A stretch of DNA of 64,000 bases from Liolophura sinensis (GCF_032854445.1 NC_088296.1:8096706-8160705); one strand, 5' to 3'; shown: positions 36,600 to 49,190, counted from the stretch's first letter. Notes: a model not told the origin generated them from the letters alone. Program-made: numbers and translations.

Positions 36600-38830
36600 C
36601 CGCTTGTCTTCTTGTCATCACCTCCTTCACCGCCTAGAAGCTTCTGCCAGGACACATCCAACATCTCCACTATTTTAAATGTATACAGCGGATGACGCTA
36701 AACAACAGCTTCGCTCCTTCCGCTTTACATAACGCAGCCTGCTGAATGCTGTGGGTCGACTTTTTATCATATGAGATAAGATTATTTTGAAACACCCCTA
36801 AAACACCATAAAAATACATTTCGATGTAGAAGCCATGCTGACGGCGAATGAAACTGTATGATCTACCCAGCAAACCTCAGAAATGGCATGCTAATGTCAT
36901 CTAATTGAAATATATGTCTATATTAAACTCTATATTATATGCAGAATTGGAAAAATCAGTTGAAACAAATATAAGTTTCCGCAAAATTCTTGAACAGACC
37001 ATTTAACACCAATCAAATGAATAAATGTATAACAAATGTTCTCTACAGTGACTTCGATAGCCCACTGTACTATGCAGGATTAAAAAAAAATAGAGTTAGG
37101 CAGAAGTGTAGATTTTAAACTTGCGCAATGCAACAACACTTGTGACATATTAAAGTTGATGTTTCATTTATGAAGACAAATTAAAATCAAAGTTAAATAG
37201 CTCGCTTAATTAACTTTTTTAATTAACGTCGATCATCATGTAAGTTAAAACACAGTGCCTCTCTTTGAACTACAAATTAGCAGTTTTGATCGAGAGTGTG
37301 CTTTTGACGAGTCATTACGAAACATAATACAATATGCAATTGTGCTGGTATTTTGAAAATTCCACTTTCTTTTGGATTCTTCGACTTATCGTACAAGGTC
37401 CTTTCAGGCACCTATGTTGCATGAGTGACAGTAATATGTCATAGTGATTTAGCTTCCCAAATTTACCAGACAGACAAAGAGACTTTATGATAACATTGAA
37501 TGTAAGTGTTGCTACATTTATTCTTGATGTCGGAAATCACATTCGATATCAACATAGGGTAATTTCCACCAGAACTGTTGACAAATAAAAAGATACTTGT
37601 AAGACTTGATATTAGTTATTGACAAGATATTTCCACGCTTTAGACATCATGAAGTTTTGATCAATTATTTTTAAGGATTTGTGGTTATTGTGATGTTTTC
37701 ATGACGGCACGTGGGGCTCTGTGGTGACATATTTTCAGTTCTACCTCATTGGAATTCCTCCCAAAGGGCACGATTGCAGATTTCACGGATGCATACACCC
37801 AAACCGGAAGTGTCTGAACAAAATCAAATTTGCACTTTGCCTTCACTTATCTCTGTGAGGAAAATTCCAAGGCGTACGCGTGCTTTAAGTTGAGGCCGAG
37901 TCCTTCACACTGATAAACAAAGCAGGCGTTGTAACTAACAGGTGCAAGCTTACATACATCGTTTAAATTATGACACATAATCTAACTATATTTTACAGTT
38001 TTCTAATATTTTGCTAAGAATAACAGGTGTATGTTTTCAATTCCTGATCAACGCATATTTAATTGTCGATGAGGCAAACAGTCAATATGATGGCTAAGGT
38101 TATAGAATCAAAGAAAAATGAAATGCAAGTAAAAATAGATTTCAAACTCACAAACTGAAAGCAAGTATATAAATAGTCGGATGGCTTTAAGCCATGTGTA
38201 CAAGAAACAAACATTTGAGCTAAATAGGGGCAGCACTACGTTAATGCAACGAAAAAGCAAGGATTCCAAAGTGTATGAAGGTGAATCAAACATCTAGACA
38301 GGAGGAAAAAGAAGAAGCAATATAATGCCGAAGAAAATCATGAGCAGCTGTTAAAATTTGAAAATGTTTTGGAAAAACATATTTTTAATTGAGAGAAGAT
38401 CTTTAGGATGTCAAGAAACAAAATTTTAAAGTCATATAACCGAAGTGTTCCGAAAAAACGTTAGGCGAAATGTCCATTTTATGCGATTAATACAGTGTAT
38501 AGAATATAGTCGAGCAGTTTATTGCATAAAATTACCACAGGAACGACTACAATAATTTCTTTCCCTTAAATTGTTGTATTTCTTCACCCAGCACGCCTCT
38601 TGTCTGAATAATCATGCTATTTTCACAGAGGTATGGTGGTTTGTGTAAACAAAAAGCTCTGCCATTTACCACAGAGTAGGGAATGCGGCGTGATGCTCGG
38701 TGAGTGAATAATAAACAAAACTTGTGCCAATAAAGCGAGCGAATGCATGGTATTGCTTCTGGTACATTACGCCGCGACTTTGTAGACCATAAAGAGCAAC
38801 GATACATACTTGTAAGCGTACAGTGCTGAC
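36600..38830. other. No recognisable gene
   Basis: A+T-rich; short frames with no family resemblance. A tail exon for the membrane exon at 41.2 kb could lie here, but I could not identify one. Confidence 0.4.
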
Positions 38831-38839
38831 TGCCTATCT

Positions 38840-39198
38840 TAAATAGGATAGCAATCCTTGAATTCACTAAGTAAAACATTTACTTGCATACAGAGCTTTT
38901 CTACGCTGCCTATTAATGTCAGGGATGTCAAGGGGGTTGTGTGTGTGGCAACCTAATTTAAATAGGATAGCAATCCTTGAATTCACTAAGTAAAACATTT
39001 ACTTGCATACAGAGCTTTTCTACGCTGCCTATTAATGTCAGTGATGTCAAGGGGGTGTGTGTGTGGCAACCTAATTTAAATAGGATAGCAATCCTTGAAT
39101 TCACTAAGTAAAACATTTACTTGCATACAGAGCTTTTCTACGCTGCCCATCAATGTCAGTGATGTCAAGGGGGTGTGTGTGTGGCAACCTAATTTAAA
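38840..39198. repeat. Three near-identical copies of a 119-bp unit
   Basis: Each copy runs from 'aggatagcaatccttgaatt' to 'ggggtgtgtgtgtggcaacc'. Very few differences, so a recent triplication. Confidence 0.9.
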
Positions 39199-39199
39199 T

Positions 39200-40690
39200 A
39201 TGCATGAATGTTTTCCTGATTTTAAAACTGTTGGCAATCTTCCCAATGTATAAATGCTCGAATTTTTCGTCTCCTGCGAAAGAAAAAGTAATTTAAAAAG
39301 TGATATTGAAATCCACGATAATTTACTATTATTCCACGTTCTGATATCAAGCTAAGTGGTGTAAAAGATTTTCACGCAGTTTGATCGACAATACATTGTC
39401 GCTGGATGTGATGCATGACTTGTTATTGTTTTGTCTCATTCTGCTTAAGCCGTGGTGCTAGAGGGCGTGTAACTTACTGCTATTTACAACGCTACGTGAG
39501 ATAAACTGACAATCACAGGAGGTATTGCACTGTGTACATGTGACCATTTACCAATAATCACATTGTCGTTGTTGCTCTGCTTTTATTGCCATGTATAGTT
39601 TTTTTATAGTGACGTGCGCGTTATAGTGTGGTTGTAGGACTGAACTGAGTCTGACACAAAGACTGCTACCGTAATGAAATTACATCGAGTACGGAATACA
39701 TTCCGATTACTGAGTACATTCCGAGTACTGAGTACATTCTGAGTACTGAATACAATCTCAGTATTGAATACATGCTTCACTACAGCACACAGGAAAGCTT
39801 TTAGAAGCATTGTGTTACAACTGACCGATAAACGGCTACGACTTCCAAATTATCCCTGGCCAACAAATAGACAAAATTTACCAAACAGAGCAGGTCAAAA
39901 CACAGGCAGTGAACAAACATCACAGTTCTGAAAATGTACATATCAAAGTTTTTTGCAAATGCGATAGGAAAATGAGTGTTATGATTGGCCATTATTATGT
40001 TCTGAACACAAATACCGCTTGTTTCAGTTCAAAAATAGGTATGGCCTTTGTACGTAGAGAAACCTTACATCGCTTTTCAGGTATACAGTGGTGTATATAT
40101 AGCCAGTCGATATCCACAATGCGTAGTCCCTGAGGATCGCATTTGCCCCTGTCCCCCTACCCGACCCTGGTCAGACATACACTGGTGTATACAGCTAGTC
40201 GTATTCATGAGGTGTAATCCCTGTGGGTATCATCTACCCCAATACCCTACCGCGAGATAGGAGTCGAAAGCTGCATATACATGTATAGATAATCTTGGGA
40301 ATTGAATTTGTCTGTATAATTATTAGATGTATACATAGTACAATGTTATACATAGGCAGAGTTACACAAAACCGACACTCTGTATACATGCAGGGCTCTC
40401 ATTTTTTATAACAATCTCTTAGTTGGGATTAATATAATGAATTATATTAAGCTGTTCGTAGAAATACATTATAACAAAACAAAACGAAAACTAGATCTTT
40501 ACAGGAGAAGTATATCTGACTGGCAAAATCGGAAATATAATTATTTCTGCATCTAAATCATGTGAAGCGCAGTTAGTTAAAACACAACATTGAGAAAAGA
40601 GCAATTAACTTTGGAAATGAATAAATGAAATAACTATACAGTTCCTAAGTGTTTATAGAGACCTATCCTGACCTGCACGAACAAGGTAAA
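39200..40690. other. No gene; short 'gagtactgagtacattc' repeat at about 39690-39775
   Basis: Five or so units of 15-18 bp. The rest is unique sequence. Confidence 0.5.
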
Positions 40691-40699
40691 TATTTATTT

Positions 40700-40862
40700 G
40701 ATACGTATTTTACGTCGTACTCAAGTATATTTCACTTATACGACAGCGGCCAGCATTTTGGTGGGAGGAAATCGGGCAGAACCCTGGGGAAACCCACGAC
40801 CATCTGCAGGTTGTTGCAGACCTTTCCGGATAGAGTTCCCGGAGAGGAAACCAGCATGAGCT
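40700..40862 (-). mobile_element. SINE, reverse, lacking the head
   Basis: 'cgtactcaagtatatttcac' to 'gagaggaaaccagcatgagc', stops before the tRNA part. Confidence 0.75.
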
Positions 40863-41131
40863 GCTCCCACCCGTCCATTAAAATTTCTTTGACTTTAGTA
40901 CATTTTGGTGGAAAGATGAAAGACATTTTTTTTGATAATTCTTGCAAACTACAACTCTCCATGCTGCAATGATACATTCAGTGTTGAGCCTGGAACCAGT
41001 GTTTCTGCCTTGTTTCCCATGTATGTACGGGTAATCAGCTTGTAGCAATGGGTCAACTACCAAAACTGTGCAAACAATGTCATCGACTTGGTCGCAAACT
41101 ATATAATAAACAGTGAGAAATGGTTGCTTAC

Positions 41132-41231
41132 CTCACAACAACAACAACCACAACAAAGGCGATCAGAGTAAGAAAAACAGCTGTGCTTATCCCTATTGCG
41201 AAGCCTATGGTCATTTCTAAGGTGTGAGGAG
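41132..41231 (-). CDS. Transmembrane exon downstream of copy R
   Basis: Acceptor TTTCAG, donor GTAAGC, 100 nt, phase 1 in and phase 2 out, the same as M's membrane exon. It encodes MTIGFAIGISTAVFLTLIAF followed by a valine run. No matching tail exon was found below 41.1 kb. It may be a membrane alternative to copy R's terminal exon, or part of another damaged copy. Confidence 0.58.
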
Positions 41232-41634
41232 CTGAAATGTAAGAACACAAATGGAATGCATTTAGGACCTTGAATTAAACGTGGAGACCGTGAATTAATG
41301 TTGAACAACAAACAAGAAACAGTCTCAATCCCTAAAATTTCACCTAAATAATAAAAATATGAAGAATCGTGAAGTGAATGTTGATTATCGAATTTAAACA
41401 CAAGCATTAAACACAAATTTAAGCACAGGCATTCAACAGGAATTTAAACACAAGCATTAAACACAAATTTAAAGACAGGCATTAAACACAAATTTAAACA
41501 CACGTAAAATCATGATATCATTGTAAACATAAGTCAAATCACTCAGACTTGGATCTAAAGAATTGGGATCTTTAAGTGGTCATCAACCTTGTGACAATGT
41601 TAAAAAACGGTCTAATTTACCCTCAAACGTCATA

Positions 41635-41895
41635 GGGGCCTCCGTGGCTCAGGTGATAAGCTCGCTAGCGCGGCGTAATGACCCAGGAGTCTCTCACCAA
41701 TGCGGTCGCTGTGAGTTCAAGTCCAGCTCATGCTGGCTTCATCTCCGGCCGTACGTGGGAAGGTCTGTCAGCAACCTGCGGATGGTCGTGGGTTTTCCTG
41801 GGCTCTGCCGGGTTTCCACCCACCATAATGGTGGCCGCCTTCGTATAAGTGAAACATTCTTGGGTACGGAGTAAAACACCAATTAAAAACATAAA
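41635..41895 (+). mobile_element. tRNA-derived SINE, same family
   Basis: Head 'ggggcctccgtggctcaggt', B box 'gtgagttcaagtcc', shared body and A-rich end. Nearly full length. Confidence 0.88.
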
Positions 41896-42401
41896 CAATA
41901 CTTACACGTCCTAAGTTTGCAGCATAAAGGCGGCATACTTCGCCCAAAAATCTTTTATTTGCGCCTCTTAGAACATGCTTTTCGTCCTCAAGGAATAAAT
42001 CTAACATTCATCAGAGGAAAAAAAAAGATCTCCAAAGAGATAGGTCGACCCGTCATATTTCTGTAATATACGTCATTTTTCCGTTGTTGCAACAGTTGTC
42101 TTTTATTCTGCAATAAAAAGAAAGGCCTCTGTTGAAAAACGAAAACAAGCAGCAGTGTTGGGACATGGGCATGCGCTGTTTGCCATGGACAGACCTATAT
42201 AAAGCCGCTTTTTCAGGAGAAATGTATTTTCGAGCATTTCACTACTGCACTGACACTAGACATAAATCTAGTGTCTGTAGACATAAATATCTGAAGTTAC
42301 ACCTAACCTACGTGTGTTCTCAAGAACAGCTGAGGTTTTTCTCACGCTGGTATACGATCTTGGCTAACAGATTTATTTATCTCCTATATTAGTTCCATTG
42401 C

Positions 42402-42515
42402 CATCTGGTGGTTCTGTGGGGTTGGCCTGAGATGGTGGTTCTGTGGGGTTGGCCTGAGATGATGGTTCTGTGTTGTTGACCTGAGATGTCGGTGTAAATG
42501 GCGCAGTAGAATGAC
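42402..42515 (-). CDS. Stalk exon with Ser/Thr/Pro 9-residue repeats
   Basis: Acceptor CCTACAG, then GHSTAPFTPTSQ and repeats of SQANPTEPP (27-nt units). No GT donor occurs before a stop. A GC donor (GATG|GCAATG) would give 114 nt, phase 1-1, matching the phase of neighbouring family exons. It would act as a mucin-like stalk just before the membrane exon at 41231. The GC donor is a guess. Confidence 0.5.
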
Positions 42516-42954
42516 CTGTAGGAAAAAAATGTTACACATATACATGGATCCTAATGTTTCCTCTTGAGGGCTTCCCCGTCCTCCTGCCAAAAAGTGTGAG
42601 ATTGCTCTTTAATTCGCTGATATTTTCCTGCTACATAACTGCTTAAGCCACTAGAAAGTTTTTCTATTTGTCTAGTTTTAAATTGTTTATTATATATAAC
42701 TGCACGTCAGTCCACTATGCAATATAAGAAATGTTATCCTTAAGGCGCGTTGGACTAAGCTTTGTTTAGGTGCATTGGGCACTGTCTTTGTCAGTCGATT
42801 GTCACATTTTAACACAATGCACACAAAGTCATACTTATTAAGGTATTAAGACCTAATACCTAATGCTAAAGAGAGGCCCTGGGGCCCCTTTCACAAAGCG
42901 CACTTAGCGCTACGATCACGCAGCTACCTTGGCGATGCAATGCAGCTTACAGTA

Positions 42955-43085
42955 GTGGTCGCCATGGAAGTAAAACACCGTCGTATAAGTGAAATATTTT
43001 TTAGTACTGCGTAAAACCCCATATCGATAAATAAATAAAACGAATATTTAAATAAATAAATAAACAAACAAATAAATAAATATAT
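42955..43085 (+). mobile_element. SINE tail fragment
   Basis: 'ccgtcgtataagtgaaatat' followed by an extended (aaat)n tract. Confidence 0.65.
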
Positions 43086-43089
43086 GACG

Positions 43090-45130
43090 AAATCTTTCAC
43101 CCTAAAATGAACACGTACACATGCGTATGTCTCCCGCCATCGGTTTTATGCGCTTGTCGAGTAACAACATATGAATTTTACAGACATGAGGACTTTTACT
43201 ATTTAAGCTATATTTTCTATACAGTAGCCGTTGTAGAAACCATTCAATCTTTATAGTCTTCCGTCTGGAAAGGTCTTTAACCGTTTAACAATAAAACTAT
43301 AACGGACGTAAATTGTCAAATGGCCGGATTTCACCGGCAATACTATGTGTGACTGTTTGTCAAGTATCACACTGTAGTCACTGCTTTGGTTTGGCTGTCT
43401 ACTGTTTAAATCTGTTTTTGTGTTGTATTCCTGCATGAACTAGTGATTTACCGGTAGACGAAGAATCATCTTGGCTTTGTGACTTTGCATTGTTTAATGT
43501 GATTCCATGTTTAATGCGATGACAGCATAACCCTTGGAGTAATGATAGACTACAGATGTGTAATAATTTTCAATTCACTATAAATTCTGCCTGTTTTTAC
43601 ACGGTTCTGTTGTAAGTGAGTGAGTGAGTGCTTGGGGTTTAACGTCGTACTCAACAATTTTTCGGTCATATGACGACGAAGGAATCATTCGGTTCTGTTG
43701 TAGCCCTGGTGCTAGCGGGCGTCTGCATGCATCTACCTGTGTACATATACATCAACAGTTAGAAGACAAAGGTAAAACCCTCCTAACTGAGGTAAACTGA
43801 CCAATGGCAGGATTTCACAGGTAATATGTGTATGGCGACGAGGAGTCATTGCGTGAGTGTGAATATTATTTGTCTTCTAGTGGCAGGGCGAAACTAAGCC
43901 GCCAAAGTGCTGCCGTATAAACAATAAGTACCCAGGCCTATGATAAACAAAGGTATTGGTAACCTGGTGTTTACCTTTCTTCCTAGATATTTCACAGACT
44001 GTGTTGATAGATATCTTACATGTAGCCAAGTCCAAAATATATGTACACTTTGAACATGGTACCTGATAAATGTTTGCACAGCATGCCAACTTGTATTTTG
44101 ACTGATTTTATTTACTGGTGTTGAACGCTGTTATCAGAATATTTCACTTAAAAATACAGTTGTTGTCAGTTCCGTGGATGGAGCAAACCGGTGTTATCAA
44201 TGTAATCCACCTTTATTATAACTGTAATTAAATGCCTCACTAAAAATATAGTATTTATATTTTTTTTATTATTTATAGTATTTACTTTGATGGTTGTTTA
44301 TCTACAGAGTGATGTGTCATATACAATGACCCTGAGTTTCATGTGTGAAGGAAACCGGAGAGCTCGAGATAAATCACCGGCCTTTTGCAAGTCACTGTAG
44401 AATCCTCCCAAATGTGACGTTCGTATGCTCAACGAAAATATAAACGCACGAAGCAATTTTATAATGTTGGATTTTTTTTCAGTAATAACTAACGTGTTAA
44501 ATGGGTAGGTATTAATTATAAATTGTGGTTTGAATATCCACCAGATTTTCACATTTTTGGGCGATAATGACAAAAATGACAGCGTGGAAAAGTGGTGGCA
44601 AATCACAGTTCTGTGCTCAGCGTGTTCACCGTCAGCATCACGAGTACCCACAAATGAGAAAATCCGGTGGAAAAAGTCGTGACACAAGCCTCATAAAGCG
44701 CCGGAATAACACAAAACGGCAGAATGCAAATTAGGCCTCGTTCAAAGAATTAATCTGTTAATTTTAGCAGACACGTTGCTTTTCTGAATAATGCCAGAAA
44801 GCATTCTCTTATTACAACACAATATTCTGTCATATTCAACACAATATTCTGTTAGTCCAATAGACTCACGATTACTTGGGAACTGAAAAATGTCTACTGG
44901 CGCACGTTTTTTGGCTGGTCTCCAAAAACCAGGATGCGTTGCCACACTCAAATCGTGACAATTTCATTAAGCAGATAAATAAACTGGCCCTTGTAAGTGC
45001 GTTCTTTTTTATGACATTTTGGCGGCTTCACAGAGTTCATTTGTAAACACTGAATATGTTGAACTGCTGTTTTAAAGAGAAATTTCATAATAAAACTGTG
45101 CATTTATAGCTTAGTCATAAATGGTAAGTT
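43090..45130. other. No gene; SINE-like fragments only
   Basis: Lies between the stalk exon and copy R's last exon. Pieces of the 'tatgacgacgaggagtcatt' element at 43.6-43.9 kb. Nothing else recognised. Confidence 0.45.
43615..43700 (-). mobile_element. SINE-like 3' module
   Basis: 'gagtgagtgagtg' then 'gtttaacgtcgtactcaaca' and 'catatgacgacga'. Confidence 0.5.
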
Positions 45131-45138
45131 CAAAGCAT

Positions 45139-45149
45139 TTTATTTTATT
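45139..45149 (-). promoter_or_regulatory. Poly(A) signals of copy R
   Basis: Two overlapping AATAAA hexamers on the minus strand about 55-65 nt after the stop codon. They support exon 3 as a true terminal exon. Confidence 0.5.
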
Positions 45150-45201
45150 TATGAGTTATTAAATAAATAATTTCTTTATACATTTCATCAGTGCAAGTTG
45201 A

Positions 45202-45518
45202 TTAAAAACAATTCAGCTGATTAAATGGATTGTGGATACACTGACGAGGAGGATTATTCAAGGCCTGCATCTCTTCCTTGGTCACAGGCCTTGAGCCCGG
45301 GTTACACCTGCATACTCCGTCTACACAGACTTGCTCAAGGTTGAAAACACACCCGGATTCACATCCTTCTCCCAGCAAACCTTTGCCTCTCTCAACACAG
45401 TGTTTGCCGCCCGCGACTGGTACATATCCTGTAGAACACATGCATAGCTTTGAGGCCGGATCGAACAGCGTGAAGAAACCAGCACACCTTGTTATACACG
45501 GCTGGTTCAAATACACAG
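45202..45518 (-). CDS. Copy R exon 3: B-type double module and stop
   Basis: Acceptor TTCCAG. It encodes a first module missing its third cysteine, then a complete EB-like module (CESGC ... CVDGVCRC ... QC), and a unique C-terminus with an extra cysteine before TAA. Confidence 0.75.
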
Positions 45519-47808
45519 CTGGAATGATATGTCATGTTTATCACACAATATACACAAGCAGATCATATAAACGCTTCGAGTCCCTACATCGAGCGGTAAC
45601 TTTAGAAGAAAGATAATATTTGCTGTAAGAATTTCGTACATAATATTGGTCTTGCTAGGTTTTACTATTGTTTTTCTCACCTCTTTCACAGACGGCCAAA
45701 CTTGTGGACGCCACGTACCCTTCGATGCAGGTGCAATGTTTTCTGCCGAGAGCTGGAAGACAGGTGGCCTTGTCAGGATATCGGCTGTTGACGTCACAAT
45801 GTGATAAAATCTTGACTAGATCAGCTCTTGTTGTAGTTGTAGCCATCAATACTGAATACAAATTGTGACAGTTGAGACAAGGAAATCAACAAAGGCTTTT
45901 AACATAAAAAAGGATGTACACGTATTCCACACTGATCCTAAAGGCAGATTGTAATGTTTGTGACACAAGTCATGATTAGAGTCTATGGCAGACGAATTAA
46001 ACAAACGGTCCGTATTGAAATACAAATTCTAACTGTTATGCTTTAGTGCTCAGCCTTGAGAGGTTAGAACAAGTAAACAGGACTATTTGGCACGGTGTCA
46101 GTATAATATAACTGGATGTGGTGTCATGTCTGGTGATTTTGGAAAAACCTTTGACGGTATAGACGTGCTGTACTACAAAAAGACACGGTATATGTACGCA
46201 CAATTAATAACTCCTTGTCGTCATGGGACCGAACAACTGTGTTAAGTACGACATAAAACCCCAAGGATACATACATCCAAACCGTTCTGCATTAACAGTT
46301 CATGGTTTGTGCTCGAACTTTTGGAGCTCTTGAACAGAAAGTTCTGTAAGGGACTATATGAAAATAAAACAAAATAATCCCCTGCGTATCAGGACATTGA
46401 ACGACATTGCTCAAGTCGAAGATAACTTTCACGACGTCCCAGTTATAGTATTACTGTTTAGCGCATGTCTGTTCCTTAAGTCCTGACCATTGTATTCGTA
46501 GAACGTTGAAGCTAGCACTTGTCCTCAAATGTTTGTGAAATTGTCAACTGGAAGGAATCCCCTTGGGTATATGGTGCTTTGATAATCAAATGTCATGGGT
46601 GACACATGTTATAACCTATCATGAACGTCAAGGGTAAAACAAGGAATTGGTCCGTTTACACATGACTATGTCCTTTATCCAAGAAGTTGCCGGTGTTAGC
46701 TATTTGCATACCCGTTGTAGTCAACTAAAACAATAACATAATGCGTATGTCAGATGTACATACTTCCATAAACTGTCCAGTATTTCGATTCTATTTTCTA
46801 TTATTTTTTCAACCAAGTAGAGAAATATATTTGAAACAATAGATTCTATTTATTCAGATAACCCCGAATACAGCCCTTGAATAGCACATGCGTGTTTAAT
46901 ACCCTAATTGAGCACAGAAGACAGGTGAGACCATTTTGCCATGATCTCTGGTTGTATTAAACTGTGTCATTCAAGTAAAATGTAAAGAAGAAAGTCTAAA
47001 GCAGGGTTCACGCGATGCGATTTGTCGACCTTACTTGCGGATTTAAACTAGTATTTGGTTTGATTTGAAAGATACATATCTGAGGCACAATTGCAGGGAT
47101 CGTTCCTGTATAACGTTAACACCACTCAAAACTTGTACATTTTTTTAATGTGACATTTCATTACCACGTTATTGTAAAAGACAATTTACAAGATCTTTCC
47201 AATTGTTTATTACTTTTATTTGATTGATGTTTAAGATTTCCTTCACATTCTCCTTGGATTGATGAATGCAGGAGGAAACCTGAGTGCCTGGAGAAAACTA
47301 CCGACCCTGGCTCAGTGACCTTCAAACTTACTGAATTGAGACTGCCGTCGTTGCATCGGGAGTTTGATAGGTACAAGAGACCATATTGGTTAAGGCTCTA
47401 ACAGCAGTAGATCAGAGGGACGGGAGTCCGTTTTATTAAAGCCATCGAAACGTTGGGCCAAGCACATGCCAAATGTCCCTTTACTCCGAGTTGTGACCGA
47501 AGTTATGTCAAGCCTTTTGCGGTGACTGTTATGTGGAACATGCTCCAGACACAACCTCATTTTCACCAACCAGTAATTAATCGTGAATCTAAAACAGACC
47601 AAGTGTACCAGTCTCACCTTTTTTTACATCGTATTGTTTCATTTCATATGCGTTTCCAAAACTTTTCAGCAAGCCTTTATCTTAAGTTTTAACGATGGAC
47701 TTTAGTTGTAACTTATGGCCATTAGTACATCAAAACTTGCACGTATATCACATAAAGTGAGTCACCTGTCAAAAACAGAAACGATGGGAAAATACCACAG
47801 ACCGACAT
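45202..47808 (-). CDS. Copy R: secreted cysteine-rich EGF-like protein (176 aa)
   Basis: Three exons: 47808-47766 (43 nt), 45851-45681 (171 nt), 45518-45202 (317 nt with TAA), total 531 nt or 177 codons. All junctions are phase 1 and GT-AG. Exon 1 encodes MSVCGIFPSFLFLTG, a signal peptide. Exon 2 is an A-type module, exon 3 a B-type pair, ending PRQCIHNPFNQLNCF then stop, where M's B exons have a donor. AATAAA signals follow. The first module lacks the second cysteine (RYP for QCP) and the second lacks the third (TLF for MVC); the last module keeps all six. The predicted product is small, secreted and of unknown function. Homology to copy M is clear from motifs such as GYVAST, CERG and LLGEGCESGC. 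Confidence 0.72.
45681..45851 (-). CDS. Copy R exon 2: A-type EGF-like module
   Basis: Acceptor ATTCAG, donor GTGAGA, 57 codons, phase 1-1. The linker is reduced to MATTTT. It contains CTCIEGYVASTSLAVCERG. It has five cysteines instead of six because the second is replaced. Confidence 0.75.
45852..47765 (-). other. Copy R intron 1
   Basis: 1.9 kb between the signal exon and the A-type exon. It contains a SINE-like element (46080-46285) and no further cysteine-rich exon that I can see. Confidence 0.55.
46080..46285 (+). mobile_element. SINE-like element of a third family
   Basis: 'ggtgtcatgtctggtgattt' and the end 'gttaagtacgacataaaacc' + 'catacat'. A related copy is at 49195-49345. Confidence 0.55.
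47766..47808 (-). CDS. Copy R exon 1: signal peptide
   Basis: ATG at 47808, 14 codons plus one nucleotide, donor GTGACT. Same length and phase as copy M exon 1. A TATA box lies upstream. Confidence 0.7.
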
Positions 47809-47871
47809 CTCGTCTCAGCGTTTTTTCCACTGGTAAACACGCACACTTCCTTCTTGCTTTGTCGTAAAACG

Positions 47872-47878
47872 CTTATAT
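47872..47878 (-). promoter_or_regulatory. TATA box of copy R
   Basis: ATATAAG about 65 nt upstream of the start codon, within CATATAAGCG. Position fits a short 5' leader. Confidence 0.45.
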
Positions 47879-48100
47879 GTGTGTGGCCGTGTAAAAATTT
47901 GGCTAAACTACACACATTAATGCAATTCGTGCACATGACTGTATCGTCAACATATATATTCCTGTATATTTTAGATGTATAAAAATTCACCGGTTTTGTT
48001 GTGATAATACTTTTGTTGAATTCACAAAAGGCGTAAAAGAACGTCCTCTGAACCGGGATCGTCATTTGTCAAGATTTGTGGCCACTTTGTGGAGCTTCAG

Positions 48101-48125
48101 CTGTTCGCGCCAAACACGGAAGTTA
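48101..48125 (-). promoter_or_regulatory. Shared upstream element, copy R
   Basis: 'ttcgcgccaaacacggaag' about 300 bp upstream of the start codon, the same distance as in copy M. Confidence 0.45.
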
Positions 48126-48129
48126 CTGT

Positions 48130-49190
48130 GTATTATGGAGTATATATAATTAAAACATTTGACTATTATCATTTCCCCCACTCCCTCCCCGCTCTGCTCC
48201 CCCTCCTGACTTTAGTTGACTAAGTTCATCTATTAATATACTGCTCAGACCGTGGCAAATGTACTTGACATGGAGAAAAAAAAATTGTATGGTGAAAAAA
48301 AAAACTTTTTTTTGGAAGACAAACAGTTTTTTTTAACCCCTGGCTTTTAATCTCGTAGCCCCGACCGAATTTACCAGTCATAACAGTTAAGCTATAATCT
48401 CATCTCTGTAGGCCTATAGAGGGCTATTGCATGATCACCAGTGTCATAAAGCTTTTGCAAATTAACATTTGCCGCTTGCAAATTATAATTTCTCAGTCCC
48501 AAAATGTTTTTTTTTAAACGACGAGGACACCAAGACGATTTGCATTATAACTTTCAACAATCTGGAAATATTATTACTAAAATAAAGACTCAAACAAATA
48601 ATGCAACAAGTCTAAAGTTAGCACAACCTGCCTCAGACATGCATGTGACATTAAGCTAAGGCTTTTGATTCTGACGTATATATAACTTACCTTAGTTCCA
48701 ACCTGGCTGAATCAAGTACATGTATTCGAATAGTGTTTCACATATACTAGTAGCTGTTGCAGTTCAGATTAAAATGACTCGGCTAGGCTGTATAAAGGCG
48801 GGGCTGAAGGCTGCATTTTGTATTTTATTTTTATTTAGTTCATAAAAGTCTCTTTCAATTCTGTTTATTATAGTCCATTTCTTTTAGAGAGTCGCGTCTA
48901 ATCAACTCTCTGTAAAATCAGTTTTACTTTTCTCAGACTTGCGAAATCCTCTCATTTCTGGCATAAGATAGTAAAGCTATCACATCCCTTCGCGACACAA
49001 AACAGATGTAGCAGCCTTTTATTCACGATATCATACAACAGAACTGCTACTTCATCTCAGTTCTTTAAATGCATTTGTTCTCAGTTTCACAAAAGAGACA
49101 AAGCCTTACATGGTGTGTTATCCACAAGGTTATATAAAAACAATAAGGTTAGTAGGAAGGCAAGAATATATAATGTAAAGTGTACAATGC
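48130..49190. other. No gene; should hold 3' exons of the SAMHD1-like gene if it is complete
   Basis: I read the minus strand for the C-terminal lobe and did not recognise it. A+T runs at 48270-48330. Confidence 0.4.

Noticed and set aside
38547-38879. 110-codon minus frame as a possible receptor tail exon
   Set aside because: No phase-2 acceptor with tyrosine motifs like the copy M tail; I could not support it.
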